Counted from the stretch's first letter, positions 7,570 to 16,609 are shown. The stretch is 63,860 nucleotides of DNA from Myxococcales bacterium (GCA_009692425.1 SHZF01000019.1:1-63860); one strand, 5' to 3'. A program made the numbers and translations. Notes: generated by a model from the sequence alone, not told the origin.

Positions 7570-8469
7570 ATGCGCTTGCCCCTTTTGCTCGGCGCCGTCG
7601 TGCTGGCGGCTGCGTGTGCGACTGCGGCGCCCAGCGGCAGCGTCCCGTTCGCGCAGGATGCGGCGGCCGGGACCGACGCCGGCACGGATGCGGTCGCCCA
7701 ACTCGATGCGACGGCGGCGGATGCCGCACGGGTGCCCGACGTCCCCGGCGCCGATGCTCCGGGCACCGATGCTCCGGGCACCGATGTCCTCGGCAAGGAT
7801 GCCGGCCTGCCCGACGCGATCGCGGCGGACGGTGCCTCGCCCGACTTTTCCACAGTGGACAGCGCGCTCGACGCTGCCAAGGACACGCCGGTCGTTGTAC
7901 CACCAGACTCGGCTACAGACCTCGCTGCCGATGTTGTCAAGGACGCTGCCCTCGATGGGGCACCCGACGCCGCGAAGGACACGCCCGCCGACGTGGCGCC
8001 CGACCTCGCCCCTGACGTGCCCAAACTCGGCGCGGACCAATGCACCAGCGAGCAGTCGTGCAATGGCCAGATGTGCCTGTCGCCGGGGCAGACGATGCCG
8101 TGCGGCATGTGCTTCCAGGTCGAGGACGGGTGCGCCGCCGACAAGGAATGCAATCCACCAGCGACCGTCTGCAAGCCGAAAAAGTGTGCGTGCGGCGGCG
8201 AGTCGACCTGCCAGGCGGGCTGCAAGGCGACGGCGGAGTGCGCCCAAGGGTTCTTCTGCGCACCCACCGGCAAGTGCGTCGAAGACGTCTGCCTCATCGT
8301 CGATCCGCCCGGTAAGGACAAAAGCTGCAAGCCGAATTTCGTATGCAAGAACGCTGCCAATCCACACTGTTTCCGCAAGACCTGCGCGAAAAGCAGCGAG
8401 TGCGAGGGCCACTGTGTGAACGGACAGTGCTACGCGGCGCCCGGGGCGTGCATCTATCCGCCCCCATGA
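7570..8469 (+). CDS. Cys-rich lipoprotein with Ala/Asp-rich linker
   Basis: A 299-residue predicted lipoprotein. The signal peptide MRLPLLLGAVVLAAAC ends in a lipobox cysteine (residue 16). Residues about 20-155 form a low-complexity linker rich in Ala, Asp, Pro, Gly and Thr, including two perfect 15-bp tandem units at 7755-7784. The C-terminal half has many cysteines in short-spaced pairs (CGMCF, KKCACGGESTC, CAQGFFCAP, CEGHCVNGQC), like Dickkopf/colipase-type or EGF-like disulfide modules common in Myxococcota surface lipoproteins. GGAGG lies about 7 bases before the ATG. Function unknown; it probably sits on the outer membrane with the Cys module displayed by the linker. Confidence 0.85.
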   Translation: MRLPLLLGAVVLAAACATAAPSGSVPFAQDAAAGTDAGTDAVAQLDATAADAARVPDVPGADAPGTDAPGTDVLGKDAGLPDAIAADGASPDFSTVDSALDAAKDTPVVVPPDSATDLAADVVKDAALDGAPDAAKDTPADVAPDLAPDVPKLGADQCTSEQSCNGQMCLSPGQTMPCGMCFQVEDGCAADKECNPPATVCKPKKCACGGESTCQAGCKATAECAQGFFCAPTGKCVEDVCLIVDPPGKDKSCKPNFVCKNAANPHCFRKTCAKSSECEGHCVNGQCYAAPGACIYPPP

Positions 8470-8653
8470 TCCCGTCCGCTTCGAACTGAACGAAGTCGTC
8501 GTGTCGGGGTCGCGCGCCGCGCCAGCCAAGGGAGCCGCGGGCATCGGCCTGTCGCGGCACTCGGCGCCCAGGTTCTGGTCCGCAGCGCCCGCGGCCTCGC
8601 CATCTCGCCAAGCCCCTCACCCCTGTGCAACACTCCGTCCCCGGAGGCCCGCC

Positions 8654-9874
8654 ATGCACGTCATCCTCGTCGCCCCGCACTTCCCCGCCAACCAGCGCCA
8701 GTTCGCCCGCGCGCTCAAACAGGTCGGCGCCTACGTCACCGGCATCGGCGAGGCCAGCGTCAACCACCTCGACGGTGAGCTGCGCGCGTGGCTCGACGCC
8801 TATGAGCAGGTGCCGTCGGTCGTCAGCGAAGACGCATTGCTGGCTGCCGTGCGGCGCATCCAACGACACAGCTGGGTCGATCGGCTCGAAGCGACCATCG
8901 AATCGCACATCATCGCGACCGCCAACGTGCGCGAGAAGACCGGCATCCCGGGGCTGAGTACCGAGAACGCCTGGCTGTGCCGCGACAAGCCGTCGATGAA
9001 GGCCTTCCTGCGCGACAACGGCATCCCGTGCGCGCAATCCGACGGCGTCGATACGGTGGCCGGCGCCAAGGCCTTCGCGGCGCGCGTGGGCTATCCGCTC
9101 ATCCTCAAGCCGCGCGCCGCGGCTGGAGCGCTCGATACCTCGCGCGTCGATACCGACGAAGAGTTGGAGCGCACCGGGCGCGCCATGGGGCTGGACCGCG
9201 GCGCGTCGATCGGCATCGAGGAGTTCATCGAAGGTCACGAGGGCTTCTATGACACGCTGACCATTGGCGGCGAAGTCCAGCTTGAGTTCATCTCCCACTA
9301 CTACCCTGGCGTGCTCGATGCGATGCGCGACCGCAGCATCCAGCCCTACCTGTTGACGACGAACCGCATCCAGTCTGCCGGGTACAACGACCTCAAGGCG
9401 TTGGGTCGCAAAGTCATCCAGACGATGGGCCTGGGCACGTGCGCGACCCACATGGAGTGGTTCTACGGGCCGCGCGGCCTGAAGTTCAGCGAAATCGGTG
9501 CGCGCCCGCCCGGCGTCGGCACGTGGGATTTGTACTGTGCTGCCAATGGCTTCGACCTGTACCGGCAGTGGGCCATGTCGGTCGTGCACGGCAAGCTCGA
9601 CGACCAGCCCAGCCGCCAGTTCGCCGCCGGCATGATCGCGCTGCGCCCCGACCGCGACGGCCACATCGTCGGGTACGACGGCGCCGAAACCGTGCAGCGC
9701 CAACTCGGCAAGTGGATCATCGACGCCCACCTGCCGCCCATCGGCGCGCGCACGCAACCCATCGAGGCCGGCTACATGGCCAACGCCTGGATGCGGATGC
9801 GCCACCCCGACTACGACGCCCTGCGCAAGATGCTCGAATACGTCGGCCAGACCATCAAAGTGCGGGCGCGGTAG
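8654..9874 (+). CDS. ATP-grasp family ligase, first of a tandem pair
   Basis: A 406-residue protein. The N-terminal Rossmann-like segment starts HVILVAPHFPANQ. The ATP-grasp core shows CRDKPSMKAFLRDNG (A-domain), YPLILKPRAAAGA (ATP-binding Lys), IEEFIEGHE and, for Mg2+ binding, FSEIGARPPG. It ends with a C-terminal domain typical of carbamoyl-phosphate-synthetase-L-like or PurT-like ATP-grasp enzymes. Such enzymes form amide, peptide or ester bonds through an acyl-phosphate. GGAGG sits 6 bases before the ATG. The next gene begins 6 bases after its stop and is a clear paralogue, so the two products may work in sequence or as a complex. The substrate is not recognisable. Confidence 0.85.
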   Translation: MHVILVAPHFPANQRQFARALKQVGAYVTGIGEASVNHLDGELRAWLDAYEQVPSVVSEDALLAAVRRIQRHSWVDRLEATIESHIIATANVREKTGIPGLSTENAWLCRDKPSMKAFLRDNGIPCAQSDGVDTVAGAKAFAARVGYPLILKPRAAAGALDTSRVDTDEELERTGRAMGLDRGASIGIEEFIEGHEGFYDTLTIGGEVQLEFISHYYPGVLDAMRDRSIQPYLLTTNRIQSAGYNDLKALGRKVIQTMGLGTCATHMEWFYGPRGLKFSEIGARPPGVGTWDLYCAANGFDLYRQWAMSVVHGKLDDQPSRQFAAGMIALRPDRDGHIVGYDGAETVQRQLGKWIIDAHLPPIGARTQPIEAGYMANAWMRMRHPDYDALRKMLEYVGQTIKVRAR

Positions 9875-9880
9875 CAGGGC

Positions 9881-11098
9881 ATGCGCGTCGTCTTCCTGAG
9901 CCCGCATTTCCCTCACGAGATGCCCCAGTTCACGCGCGGTCTCGCGGAGGTCGGGGCCGAGGTCTGGGGGCTCGCGGACGCGCCGCAGGACGCGCTGCCC
10001 CAGGATGTGAGGCGCCACCTCGCCGGCTACCTGCGCGTATCGCGCCTGCTCGACGAGGAACGCACGCTGCTCGAGGTGCTGCCCGACCTGCAGCGCCTGC
10101 GCCCCGACCGCATCGAGTGCCTGTGGGAGGTCGGTGTCGTGCTCGCCGCGCGGCTGCGGGAGGCGTTGGGCGTGCCGGGGCAGTCCGTCGAAGACGCCAT
10201 GGCGTTTCGCGACAAGGAACTGATGAAGCAGCGCCTCGACCGCGCCGGCCTGCGCGTGCCCCACCACGCCAAGGTGCGCGGTGCCCGCGACGCGGTGGAG
10301 GCGGCCGAGCGCATCGGCTTCCCCATCATCATCAAGCCGATCGATGGTGCCGGCACGCGCGACACCTTTCGGGTCGATTCGATGGCCGAACTGCAGGCCA
10401 TCCTGCCGCGTGTGGCCCACGTCGCCGAAGCCTCTGTGGAGGAATTTATCGATGGCGAGGAGTTCACCTACGACACGGTGGCCGTCGATTCCAAGCCGGT
10501 GTTCGAGTCGATCGCGCAGTACCACCCCAAGCCCTTGATCGCGCGCAATGAGCAGTGGGTGAGCCCGGCGCAGGTCCTGTACCGCACGCCGCACCAACCC
10601 GCTTTCGAAGACGCCATCGCCTTCGGGCGCCAGGTGCTGCTGGCGATGGGGCGCGGCACCGGCTTCAGCCACATGGAGTGGTTTCGCAAGCCAACCGGCG
10701 AGATCGTGTTCGGCGAGATAGCCGCGCGTGCGCCCGGCGGCCGTCTGGTCGACCAGATGAACATCGCCAACGACTTCGACGTGTGCCGCGAGTGGGCGCG
10801 CACCGTATGCTGGCGCAGCTTCGAGGGCATACCCCAGCGGCGCTACCACGTGACGTGCGTGTTCAAGCGTGCCCACGGCGAAGGCCGCATCCGCCGCATC
10901 GAGGGGCTCGAAGACGTGCGGCGTCGGCTTGGGTCGTGGCTGGTGTCTGAGGAATTGCTGCCGGTCGGCTCGTGGCGGCGGGATTGGAAGCAGACCCTCT
11001 TGTCCGATGGTTGCCTGATCGCGCGCCATCCCGACTACGCCACGTGCATCGAGATGCAGGATCTGCTCGTGCGTGGTGTGCGTATGCTGGCAGGGTAG
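9881..11098 (+). CDS. ATP-grasp family ligase, second of a tandem pair
   Basis: A 405-residue paralogue of the preceding gene, sharing the opening VVFLSPHFPHEMPQF and the core order FRDKELMKQRLDRAG, FPIIIKPIDGAGTRD, VEEFIDGEEFTYD, HMEWF and FGEIAARAPGG. The ATP-binding lysine and the acidic Mg2+ ligands are present, so it should be active. The pair shows a rather low, domain-wide similarity, consistent with old duplication and different substrates. It is the last gene of the plus-strand run and ends 4 bases from the convergent membrane-protein gene, leaving no room for an ordinary terminator. Role unknown; no peptide precursor or transporter gene is adjacent. Confidence 0.85.
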   Translation: MRVVFLSPHFPHEMPQFTRGLAEVGAEVWGLADAPQDALPQDVRRHLAGYLRVSRLLDEERTLLEVLPDLQRLRPDRIECLWEVGVVLAARLREALGVPGQSVEDAMAFRDKELMKQRLDRAGLRVPHHAKVRGARDAVEAAERIGFPIIIKPIDGAGTRDTFRVDSMAELQAILPRVAHVAEASVEEFIDGEEFTYDTVAVDSKPVFESIAQYHPKPLIARNEQWVSPAQVLYRTPHQPAFEDAIAFGRQVLLAMGRGTGFSHMEWFRKPTGEIVFGEIAARAPGGRLVDQMNIANDFDVCREWARTVCWRSFEGIPQRRYHVTCVFKRAHGEGRIRRIEGLEDVRRRLGSWLVSEELLPVGSWRRDWKQTLLSDGCLIARHPDYATCIEMQDLLVRGVRMLAG

Positions 11099-11102
11099 GG
11101 TA

Positions 11103-12920
11103 CTAGACGGCGACCTGGCGCTGGGGGCTCGCCGTCACGGCGACCTGCGTCGGCACGGCGCAACTCGGTTTCCTGACCGTCGGTGTGTGCCGTGGTCGAT
11201 TCGCTCGAACGCCAGCGCGTGCTGCAGAGGGTGCTGGCGTACCTGTTCGGCTAGCCACTTCTGGAGCAACGGGTGGCGTACCTGTCCGAGTCGCGGCCGG
11301 GTCGCACGTCGGCCACACTGCAGGCACGTCCGTCGGTGCGCGCTGCCCGGGTCGGGCGGTCAGACGGAGCCGCCAGCCGGCGTGACCGCGCAGGTGCGGA
11401 TTGCTCTTGTAGAACGCACAGATCGAGGCCCGGTTCGCCGCAAACGCTGGGCCGCGCCGCAAGAGCACGACTGCGAGGCCGTCCTGCCAAGCGAGTTGGA
11501 ACTGACTCGGGTCCGGCGGCGGCACCTGCAAGTAGTCGCGGTGACGCTGCACGAACACGTCGAGCCGGTGCTTTTCGAACAGCGCGGCATGGCCGGGGGC
11601 GCGCACCTGCATCGCAATGCCATCTTCGACGACGCCTTGGCCCGCCAGCAACCAGCGGCCGTCGAGGTACACCTGTTGGCGCGGCGCCAGGTGCCAGGCG
11701 AGGTAGCCGCCCCAAGCGTCGGGGTTGAACAGGCGGCCCGTCAGTTTCGTTTCGTGCAGGAACGCCGTGGCGAGCACCGGGAACACGCGGCCGTCGACTG
11801 CAGGTCCGCCGGCGTGGGACACCAGCGCCAGCACCCCGCCCACCGCACACGCCAAGGCCGCAGCCGCCGAGGCCAGCGCCGCCACGGTTGCGCCCGCGCG
11901 GAGCAGCGGCAGCGGCCGCGCCAACACGAAAAGCAGCGTCACGAACAGGAATGCCGTCATGCGTCGGGTCGCCGCGGCGTGCGCCACCGCGACCAGGGCG
12001 GCCAGCGTACCCGGAGCGTCGGCAGTCCCCCGCGCTCGCACGGCCGTCCATATGGCGCGGGCGGCCAGCGCTCCAAACACCGCCAGCAGCATGGGCTGGG
12101 TGCGGGCCACGTCGAAGGCAAGCAGCGGCTGCCACTCGTCCGAAAGTGCACCGTTGATGGCCTGCGACCGGAGCACATAGCCGACGATGTCCAGCCCGAG
12201 CGGCTGGCATAGCCCGGCAGCCCCAAGGGCGACGGTACGCAGCGCGGGCTCCCGCCAGGGTCTGGTTTTCAGGAGCAACTCGCGCCAAGGCGAGGCCCGG
12301 ATCGTGGAACGGTGCGCGACCACAACCTCAGCGAGCCCGAGCCCTGCATACATCGGCGCGATGACGGCGCTCGAGTGGGTGTTCGCCCACAGCACCGTCA
12401 GCAGGGTCCACCCCAGCGTCCGTGCGCGACTCCACGGCGCCGCGTCGCCGACACCCAGGCCGACGACGGCCAGCGCGAAAAGCCACGCCAAGGCATGGGG
12501 TCGCGGCGTCAGGTGGGGCAGCACGAGCAGCGTCCAGCCCGCCACGAGCAGCGCCGTCGCCGGCGGGCCGAGCCGGTGTTGGCGACCCAACCGCACCAAC
12601 AGCGCCACACAGCCCGCGGCCACCAGCGCAAGCAACCCCTTGAGCGCGTTCAGGCCGCCCATGTCGGCGACGGCGCCGATGACGAGTTGGGCGAGCCACT
12701 CATGGGGCTGGTCGCCGCCGCGATCGGTCCACACGAAAGGGTCCGGCGTCGGGAGCGCGCGGCCGTGCTCGAGCATCCAGCGCCCCACGGCGGCGTGCAT
12801 GGGGACGTCGGAATTGTCGATGGGCGCCCACGTCGCCCCCACAAGCAGCAGCCCGGCGAGCCACGGCAGCGGCACGCTCCAGGGTGGCGGGGCGGCGGTC
12901 AGCGGATCGGCTGCAGACAT
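11103..12920 (-). CDS. Large polytopic membrane protein, GT-C glycosyltransferase-like
   Basis: A 605-residue protein with about ten hydrophobic helices followed by a soluble C-terminal part. Near the N-terminus an extracytoplasmic loop after the first helix carries DNSDVPMHAAVGRWMLEHG and PHEWLAQ. The D-x-x-x-H and HEWL pattern is common in uncharacterised GT-C-type membrane proteins. After the last helix there is LTGRLFNPDAWGGYLAWHL and YLDGRWLLAG, also typical of that group. The last 80 residues are low-complexity (Thr/Pro/Arg/Ala-rich) and may be disordered. ATG at 12920 follows the peroxiredoxin stop by 48 bases. Possible role: transfer of a lipid-linked sugar at the envelope; this is inference from topology only. 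Confidence 0.6.
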   Translation of the reverse strand: MSAADPLTAAPPPWSVPLPWLAGLLLVGATWAPIDNSDVPMHAAVGRWMLEHGRALPTPDPFVWTDRGGDQPHEWLAQLVIGAVADMGGLNALKGLLALVAAGCVALLVRLGRQHRLGPPATALLVAGWTLLVLPHLTPRPHALAWLFALAVVGLGVGDAAPWSRARTLGWTLLTVLWANTHSSAVIAPMYAGLGLAEVVVAHRSTIRASPWRELLLKTRPWREPALRTVALGAAGLCQPLGLDIVGYVLRSQAINGALSDEWQPLLAFDVARTQPMLLAVFGALAARAIWTAVRARGTADAPGTLAALVAVAHAAATRRMTAFLFVTLLFVLARPLPLLRAGATVAALASAAAALACAVGGVLALVSHAGGPAVDGRVFPVLATAFLHETKLTGRLFNPDAWGGYLAWHLAPRQQVYLDGRWLLAGQGVVEDGIAMQVRAPGHAALFEKHRLDVFVQRHRDYLQVPPPDPSQFQLAWQDGLAVVLLRRGPAFAANRASICAFYKSNPHLRGHAGWRLRLTARPGQRAPTDVPAVWPTCDPAATRTGTPPVAPEVASRTGTPAPSAARAGVRANRPRHTPTVRKPSCAVPTQVAVTASPQRQVAV

Positions 12921-12968
12921 TGGGCGACTTTGCCATGGCGGTGGGGGCGCGACAATGCGGCGGGGCCC

Positions 12969-13769
12969 CTATTTGCCCATCAACGCCTTCAAGTCCGCCA
13001 GCACCACCTTCGCATGGTCGTACTCGAGAAACGCGATCGAAGCCTCCGGGTACAGCAGCGTCCAGGTGCCGGTCGGGTCCAATACCACGGTGATCCGGTT
13101 CGCGAAGAACTGGGTCTTCGTCTTGGCTGCCCCGTACCACAGCGCCAGTTCGCGTTGCGTGTCGCTCCACAGGGCGAACTTGAAGCTCTCGACTTCCTTG
13201 AATTTCGCGTTTTTGGCCGGGGCATCGAACGAGACACCGACCACTTGCACGCCCAACACATTGAACTCGCCCTGGAGGTCGCGGAACCCGCAACCCTCAG
13301 CCGTTCAACCCGACGTCTGGGCCGCCGGGTAGAACCACATCACGGTCCACTTTCCCACGAGGTCGGCGGGGTCGATGAGGTAGCCGGTCGAGTCCTTGAC
13401 GGCGACCGTTTTCGGCAGGGCCTTGGGCTCCGGTGCCGCCAGGCCTGACGTCGCGATGATGGGCTTGGGCACGTCTGCAGGACCCACGTCGATGCCGGGG
13501 GCCGCGGCGTCGGGACTCGCCACGTCGATGGGCGCGGCCGCATCGGCCACCGTTGCCACGGCCGGAACGACTTCTTGTGCAGCGGCCACCGCGTCCGCCG
13601 CCGCGCCATCCGCCGAGCGATCCGCGGAGTCCGCCACCACCACCGCGCCGCCAACACCGGCAGTCGTCGGCGGGATGGGCGCCGCGCAGCCACCCAACGC
13701 CCAAAGCGCGGCCCAGCCCACGGCCCTTGCTGTGGTCGATCGGGTCGCTGCCCACCTTGCCGTTCGCAT
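12969..13769 (-). CDS. Selenocysteine-containing peroxiredoxin lipoprotein (UGA read-through)
   Basis: A 266-residue protein if the in-frame UGA at 13307-13305 is read as Sec155. Upstream of it the frame encodes a lipoprotein signal (WAALWALGGC), an Ala/Asp/Pro linker and the Prx strand WTVMWFYPAAQTSG. Downstream, in the same frame, it continues TAEGCGFRDLQGEF, then VQVVGVSFDAP and a complete thioredoxin-fold C-terminus ending DLKALMGK. In Bcp/PrxQ proteins this is FYP..xTPGCTxEAC: the peroxidatic Cys is exactly where UGA stands, and a Cys follows at +5. A hairpin fitting a bacterial SECIS starts right after the UGA. Start ATG 13769 has GGAG upstream and a good promoter. The enzyme would reduce peroxides on the cell surface or in the periplasm. 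SelA/SelB genes are not in this window. Confidence 0.85.
13272..13300 (-). promoter_or_regulatory. Candidate bacterial SECIS hairpin for Sec insertion
   Basis: In transcript direction the eight bases GGTTGCGG (13295-13288) pair completely with CCGCGACC (13284-13277) around the loop GTT. A lower CTG/CAG helix (13300-13298 with 13274-13272) extends it across one mismatch. The apical loop begins 17 bases after the UGA and its first base is G. This matches the known bacterial SECIS design: a short stem, a small loop with a guanine among its first bases and about 16-37 bases from the UGA. Confidence 0.7.
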
Positions 13770-14146
13770 CGTTTGCTCCTCCCGCCCCTGCCGAGGCACC
13801 AGGAGCGAACCGTACCTGTCGCGGCGAGCGGGGGCAATTGAAATGCGACGCTGGCGAATGCGTCCCTGCGGCTTTGTCCCCACCCAACACCTCCGCGATA
13901 CCGCAGGCTCGCCACCAGCCTGACCTGCCGGCACCGCAAGGTCCTGTGCCGATGTTGGAATCCGCGACAGTGTTCGTGGCCCCGCAGCGCTACTGCTGCC
14001 ATCCACGACCACTCGTTTTCGGGCGCCTGCGGGGTTGCGTATGGCTGTAGCCTACATGAGCGCTACCAGTTCGACAGCGGCGATCCTGCCGACCAGTCGG
14101 TGCGCGCGGAGGTGGCGGTGAGGCCAAGTTGTGGCTGTGAAACGGC
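13770..14146. other. Intergenic stretch upstream of the peroxiredoxin gene
   Basis: 377 bases without a recognised gene. The proximal part holds the peroxiredoxin promoter. On the plus strand about 40 codons ending near 14138 (YQFDSGDPADQSVRAEVAV and SCGCE) look weakly coding but have no convincing start and run into the antisense of the next gene; they may be a gene scrap. I see no clear terminator hairpin. Confidence 0.4.
13809..13837 (-). promoter_or_regulatory. Predicted promoter of the seleno-peroxiredoxin gene
   Basis: On the minus strand TTGCCC (13837-13832) and TACGGT (13814-13809) are separated by 17 bp. The implied start near 13802 gives a leader of about 33 bases that contains GGAGGAG before the ATG at 13769. 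Confidence 0.45.
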
Positions 14147-16609
14147 CTACCCCTTGATCCGCAAGTTCCCCGCATCATACATCGGCCGCAGCGACACCCT
14201 CGCCGCCACCCGCCGCCCCGCCACCTCGACCGTCCACACTTGGGCCTCGATCCAGGCCGGATCGATGGGCACGTCGGCTTCGATGAGCGCCAGCCCGACC
14301 GCGCCACCCAGCGTGAAGCCATACGACGCCGAGCGCACGTAGCCCGCGCGCCGCTCGCCGCACCACACGACTTCGGCGTGGAAAAGCAGCGGCTCGGGGT
14401 CCAGCAACAGCACCTGCACCAGCCGGCGCCGCTGCGGGCCCTTGCGCGCCAAGGTCGCTTCCTTGCCGAGAAAGCCGTCGGGCTTGTTCAGGTCCACCGC
14501 GAAGCCGAGCCCCGCCTGCCAGACGTCGTCGGTGTTGTCGATGTCGTGGCCATAGTCGCGGTAGCCCTTCTCCATGCGCAGGCTGCCGAGCGCCTTCAGC
14601 CCGGCGTGGCGCAGTCCGACCGGTGCGCCCGCCGCCAGCAGTTGGTCGTAGACATGGCCCGCCTGCTCGACCGGAATGTACAACTCGTAGCCCAACTCAC
14701 CCACATACGTGATCCGCACGCACGTCGCACGCGCAAAGCCGATGTCGATCTCGCGGACGCCGCGGAACGGCAGCGCAGCATCGGACACATCGGCCGACGT
14801 CACCTTGGCCAGCACTTCTCGTGCGCGCGGCCCTTGCACGTTCAACTGGGCCAGCGCGCCGGTAACGTCGGTGACGAACGCGTGGGCATCGCTTGGAATG
14901 TGCCGCTTTAGCCACCACTGCACATGGCGGTGCGCGGTGTCGGTCGCCACGACGAGGAAGCGGTCGGCGGCGAGCTTGGTCACGGTCAGGTCGGCCTCCA
15001 GCGTGCCGCCTTCGTTGAGCCACTGGGTGTAGGTGATGACTCCGATCTCGCCATCGACGCGGTTGGCCGACACGTGGTCGAGCCAGCGCCCGGCGTCGCG
15101 CCCCTGGACCAGGAACTTGGCCATGAACGACATGTCGATCAGCACCACGGCCTCGCGTGCGGCGACGTGTTCCGCCCGCCACCACTCGAACCAGTGCTGG
15201 CGGCCCCACGACAGTTGGCCCCGCTCGGCGGCGTGACCGGGCGGCGCAAACCAGTCGGCGCCTTCCCAACCGCTGACATCTCGAAAATAAGCGCCTTTTG
15301 CCGCGAGCCGGTCGTGCAGTGCCGACACCTTCGCACCGCGCGCGGTCTGCGGTGCCATCGTGGGATAATGGCAGCGGTACACCATGCCCAGCATCTCGAC
15401 CGTGCGCGTGCGGCGGTAGGCGGGGTTGGCTTGGTACGGATGCAGCCGCGCGATGTCCATGCCGGTGATGTCGACGTCGGCGCGGCCGTGCACAATCCAG
15501 TGGGCGAGCACACGGCCGAGCCCGCCGCCGGTCAGGATGCCGATGGAGTTGAGGCCGGCGGCGACGAAGAAGTTCCGCAGTTCCGGGGCTTCGCCGACGA
15601 TGGGGCGCAGGTCGGGCGTGAAGCTCTCGGGGCCACAGAAGAACTTGCGGATGCCGGCGTCGAGGCTCGCAGGCACGCGCGCCATCGCCTTTTCGACGTA
15701 GGGGCCCATGCGGTCCCAGTCGGGGCGGATTTCGCCAAACGAGAAGTCGGCCGGAACACCGTCCACCTTCCACGGCGCGCACACCGGCTCGAACAGGCCG
15801 ATCATCAGCCCGCCGACCTCTTCGCGGTAGTAGCCGTACGACGCCGGGTCTTCGAGCACGGGCCAGTCGTTGCCGATGCCGGCGATGCGCTCCGTGATGA
15901 GGTAGTAGTGCTCTGCCGACTGCAGCGGCACCGACACGCCAGCCAAGGCACCGAACTGGCGCGCCCACATGCCACAGCAGTTCACGACGACGTCGCACGC
16001 AATGTCGCCCGCCGCCGTACGCACTCCCGTCACCGCGCCGCCCGATTGCAGCACGCCCGTGGCCGGCGTCTCCTCAAGAATTCGCACACCCAACGCGCGC
16101 GCGCCCTTGGCCAACGCCATGGTGACATCGACGGGGTTCACGCGGCCGTCACCGGGCACATAGAAGCCGGCCAGCAGGTCGTCGGTGCGCGCCAGCGGAA
16201 AGCGCTCGCCGACCTCGCGTGGCGAGATTTCGTGGACCTCGATGCCGCAGCAGCGGTTGAACGCAGACACCCGCCGGTACTCCTCGAGCCGATCCGCGTC
16301 GCCGGCCACTTCGATGAAGCCGACAGGTTTGAAGCCGGTGGCCTGGCCGGTCTCGGCCTCCAGACGCCCGTAGAGGTCGCGCGTGTACTTGCGCAGTTCG
16401 GTCGAGGTCTCCGAGGTTGAGCCGAACGTGACCATCAGGCCCGCGGCGTGCCAGGTCGTGCCCGAGGTGACGCGGTCCCGTTCGAGCACCACGACGTCGC
16501 GGCAGCCCAGGTGCGCCAGATGGTAGGCGACCGAGCAGCCGATGATGCCGCCGCCGACGACGACGACGCGGGCCTGGGAGGGGACGCTGCCTGCCGTTGC
16601 CGACGTCAT
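14147..16609 (-). CDS. FAD-dependent N-methylglycine (dimethylglycine/sarcosine) dehydrogenase-like protein with GcvT domains
   Basis: An 820-residue two-part enzyme. The N-terminal half is a DAO-type FAD oxidoreductase: VVVVGGGIIGCSVAYHLAHL (dinucleotide fold) and SGTTWHAAGL, where the His of the TWHAAG motif is the usual covalent-flavin site in dimethylglycine and sarcosine dehydrogenases. The C-terminal half is a GcvT/aminomethyltransferase fold: LIDMSFMAKFLVQG, LNVQGPRAREVL, ITYVGELGYELYIP and the final AGYVRSASYGFTLGG. Together they oxidatively demethylate an N-methyl amine and pass the one-carbon unit to tetrahydrofolate. Length fits dimethylglycine dehydrogenase. The ATG at 16609 overlaps the sodC stop (ATGA), so the two are co-translated. 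The exact substrate is not fixed by what I can see. Confidence 0.85.
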   Translation of the reverse strand: MTSATAGSVPSQARVVVVGGGIIGCSVAYHLAHLGCRDVVVLERDRVTSGTTWHAAGLMVTFGSTSETSTELRKYTRDLYGRLEAETGQATGFKPVGFIEVAGDADRLEEYRRVSAFNRCCGIEVHEISPREVGERFPLARTDDLLAGFYVPGDGRVNPVDVTMALAKGARALGVRILEETPATGVLQSGGAVTGVRTAAGDIACDVVVNCCGMWARQFGALAGVSVPLQSAEHYYLITERIAGIGNDWPVLEDPASYGYYREEVGGLMIGLFEPVCAPWKVDGVPADFSFGEIRPDWDRMGPYVEKAMARVPASLDAGIRKFFCGPESFTPDLRPIVGEAPELRNFFVAAGLNSIGILTGGGLGRVLAHWIVHGRADVDITGMDIARLHPYQANPAYRRTRTVEMLGMVYRCHYPTMAPQTARGAKVSALHDRLAAKGAYFRDVSGWEGADWFAPPGHAAERGQLSWGRQHWFEWWRAEHVAAREAVVLIDMSFMAKFLVQGRDAGRWLDHVSANRVDGEIGVITYTQWLNEGGTLEADLTVTKLAADRFLVVATDTAHRHVQWWLKRHIPSDAHAFVTDVTGALAQLNVQGPRAREVLAKVTSADVSDAALPFRGVREIDIGFARATCVRITYVGELGYELYIPVEQAGHVYDQLLAAGAPVGLRHAGLKALGSLRMEKGYRDYGHDIDNTDDVWQAGLGFAVDLNKPDGFLGKEATLARKGPQRRRLVQVLLLDPEPLLFHAEVVWCGERRAGYVRSASYGFTLGGAVGLALIEADVPIDPAWIEAQVWTVEVAGRRVAARVSLRPMYDAGNLRIKG

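Noticed and set aside
7755-7784. Tandem 15-bp units as a possible CRISPR-like or regulatory repeat.
   Set aside because: They lie inside the lipoprotein linker and just encode repeated Ala-Pro-Gly-Thr-Asp; there are no spacers.
8294-11029. A 911-codon minus-strand frame opposite the two ATP-grasp genes.
   Set aside because: Composition-driven shadow; the plus strand shows complete ATP-grasp motifs, and the antisense protein has no recognisable feature.
13305-13307. Treating the TGA as an ordinary stop, with two separate genes for the peroxiredoxin.
   Set aside because: The second part would lack a proper start and begin inside a Prx fold. The reading frame is shared, and UGA falls at the catalytic position with a SECIS-like stem, so read-through is the better reading.
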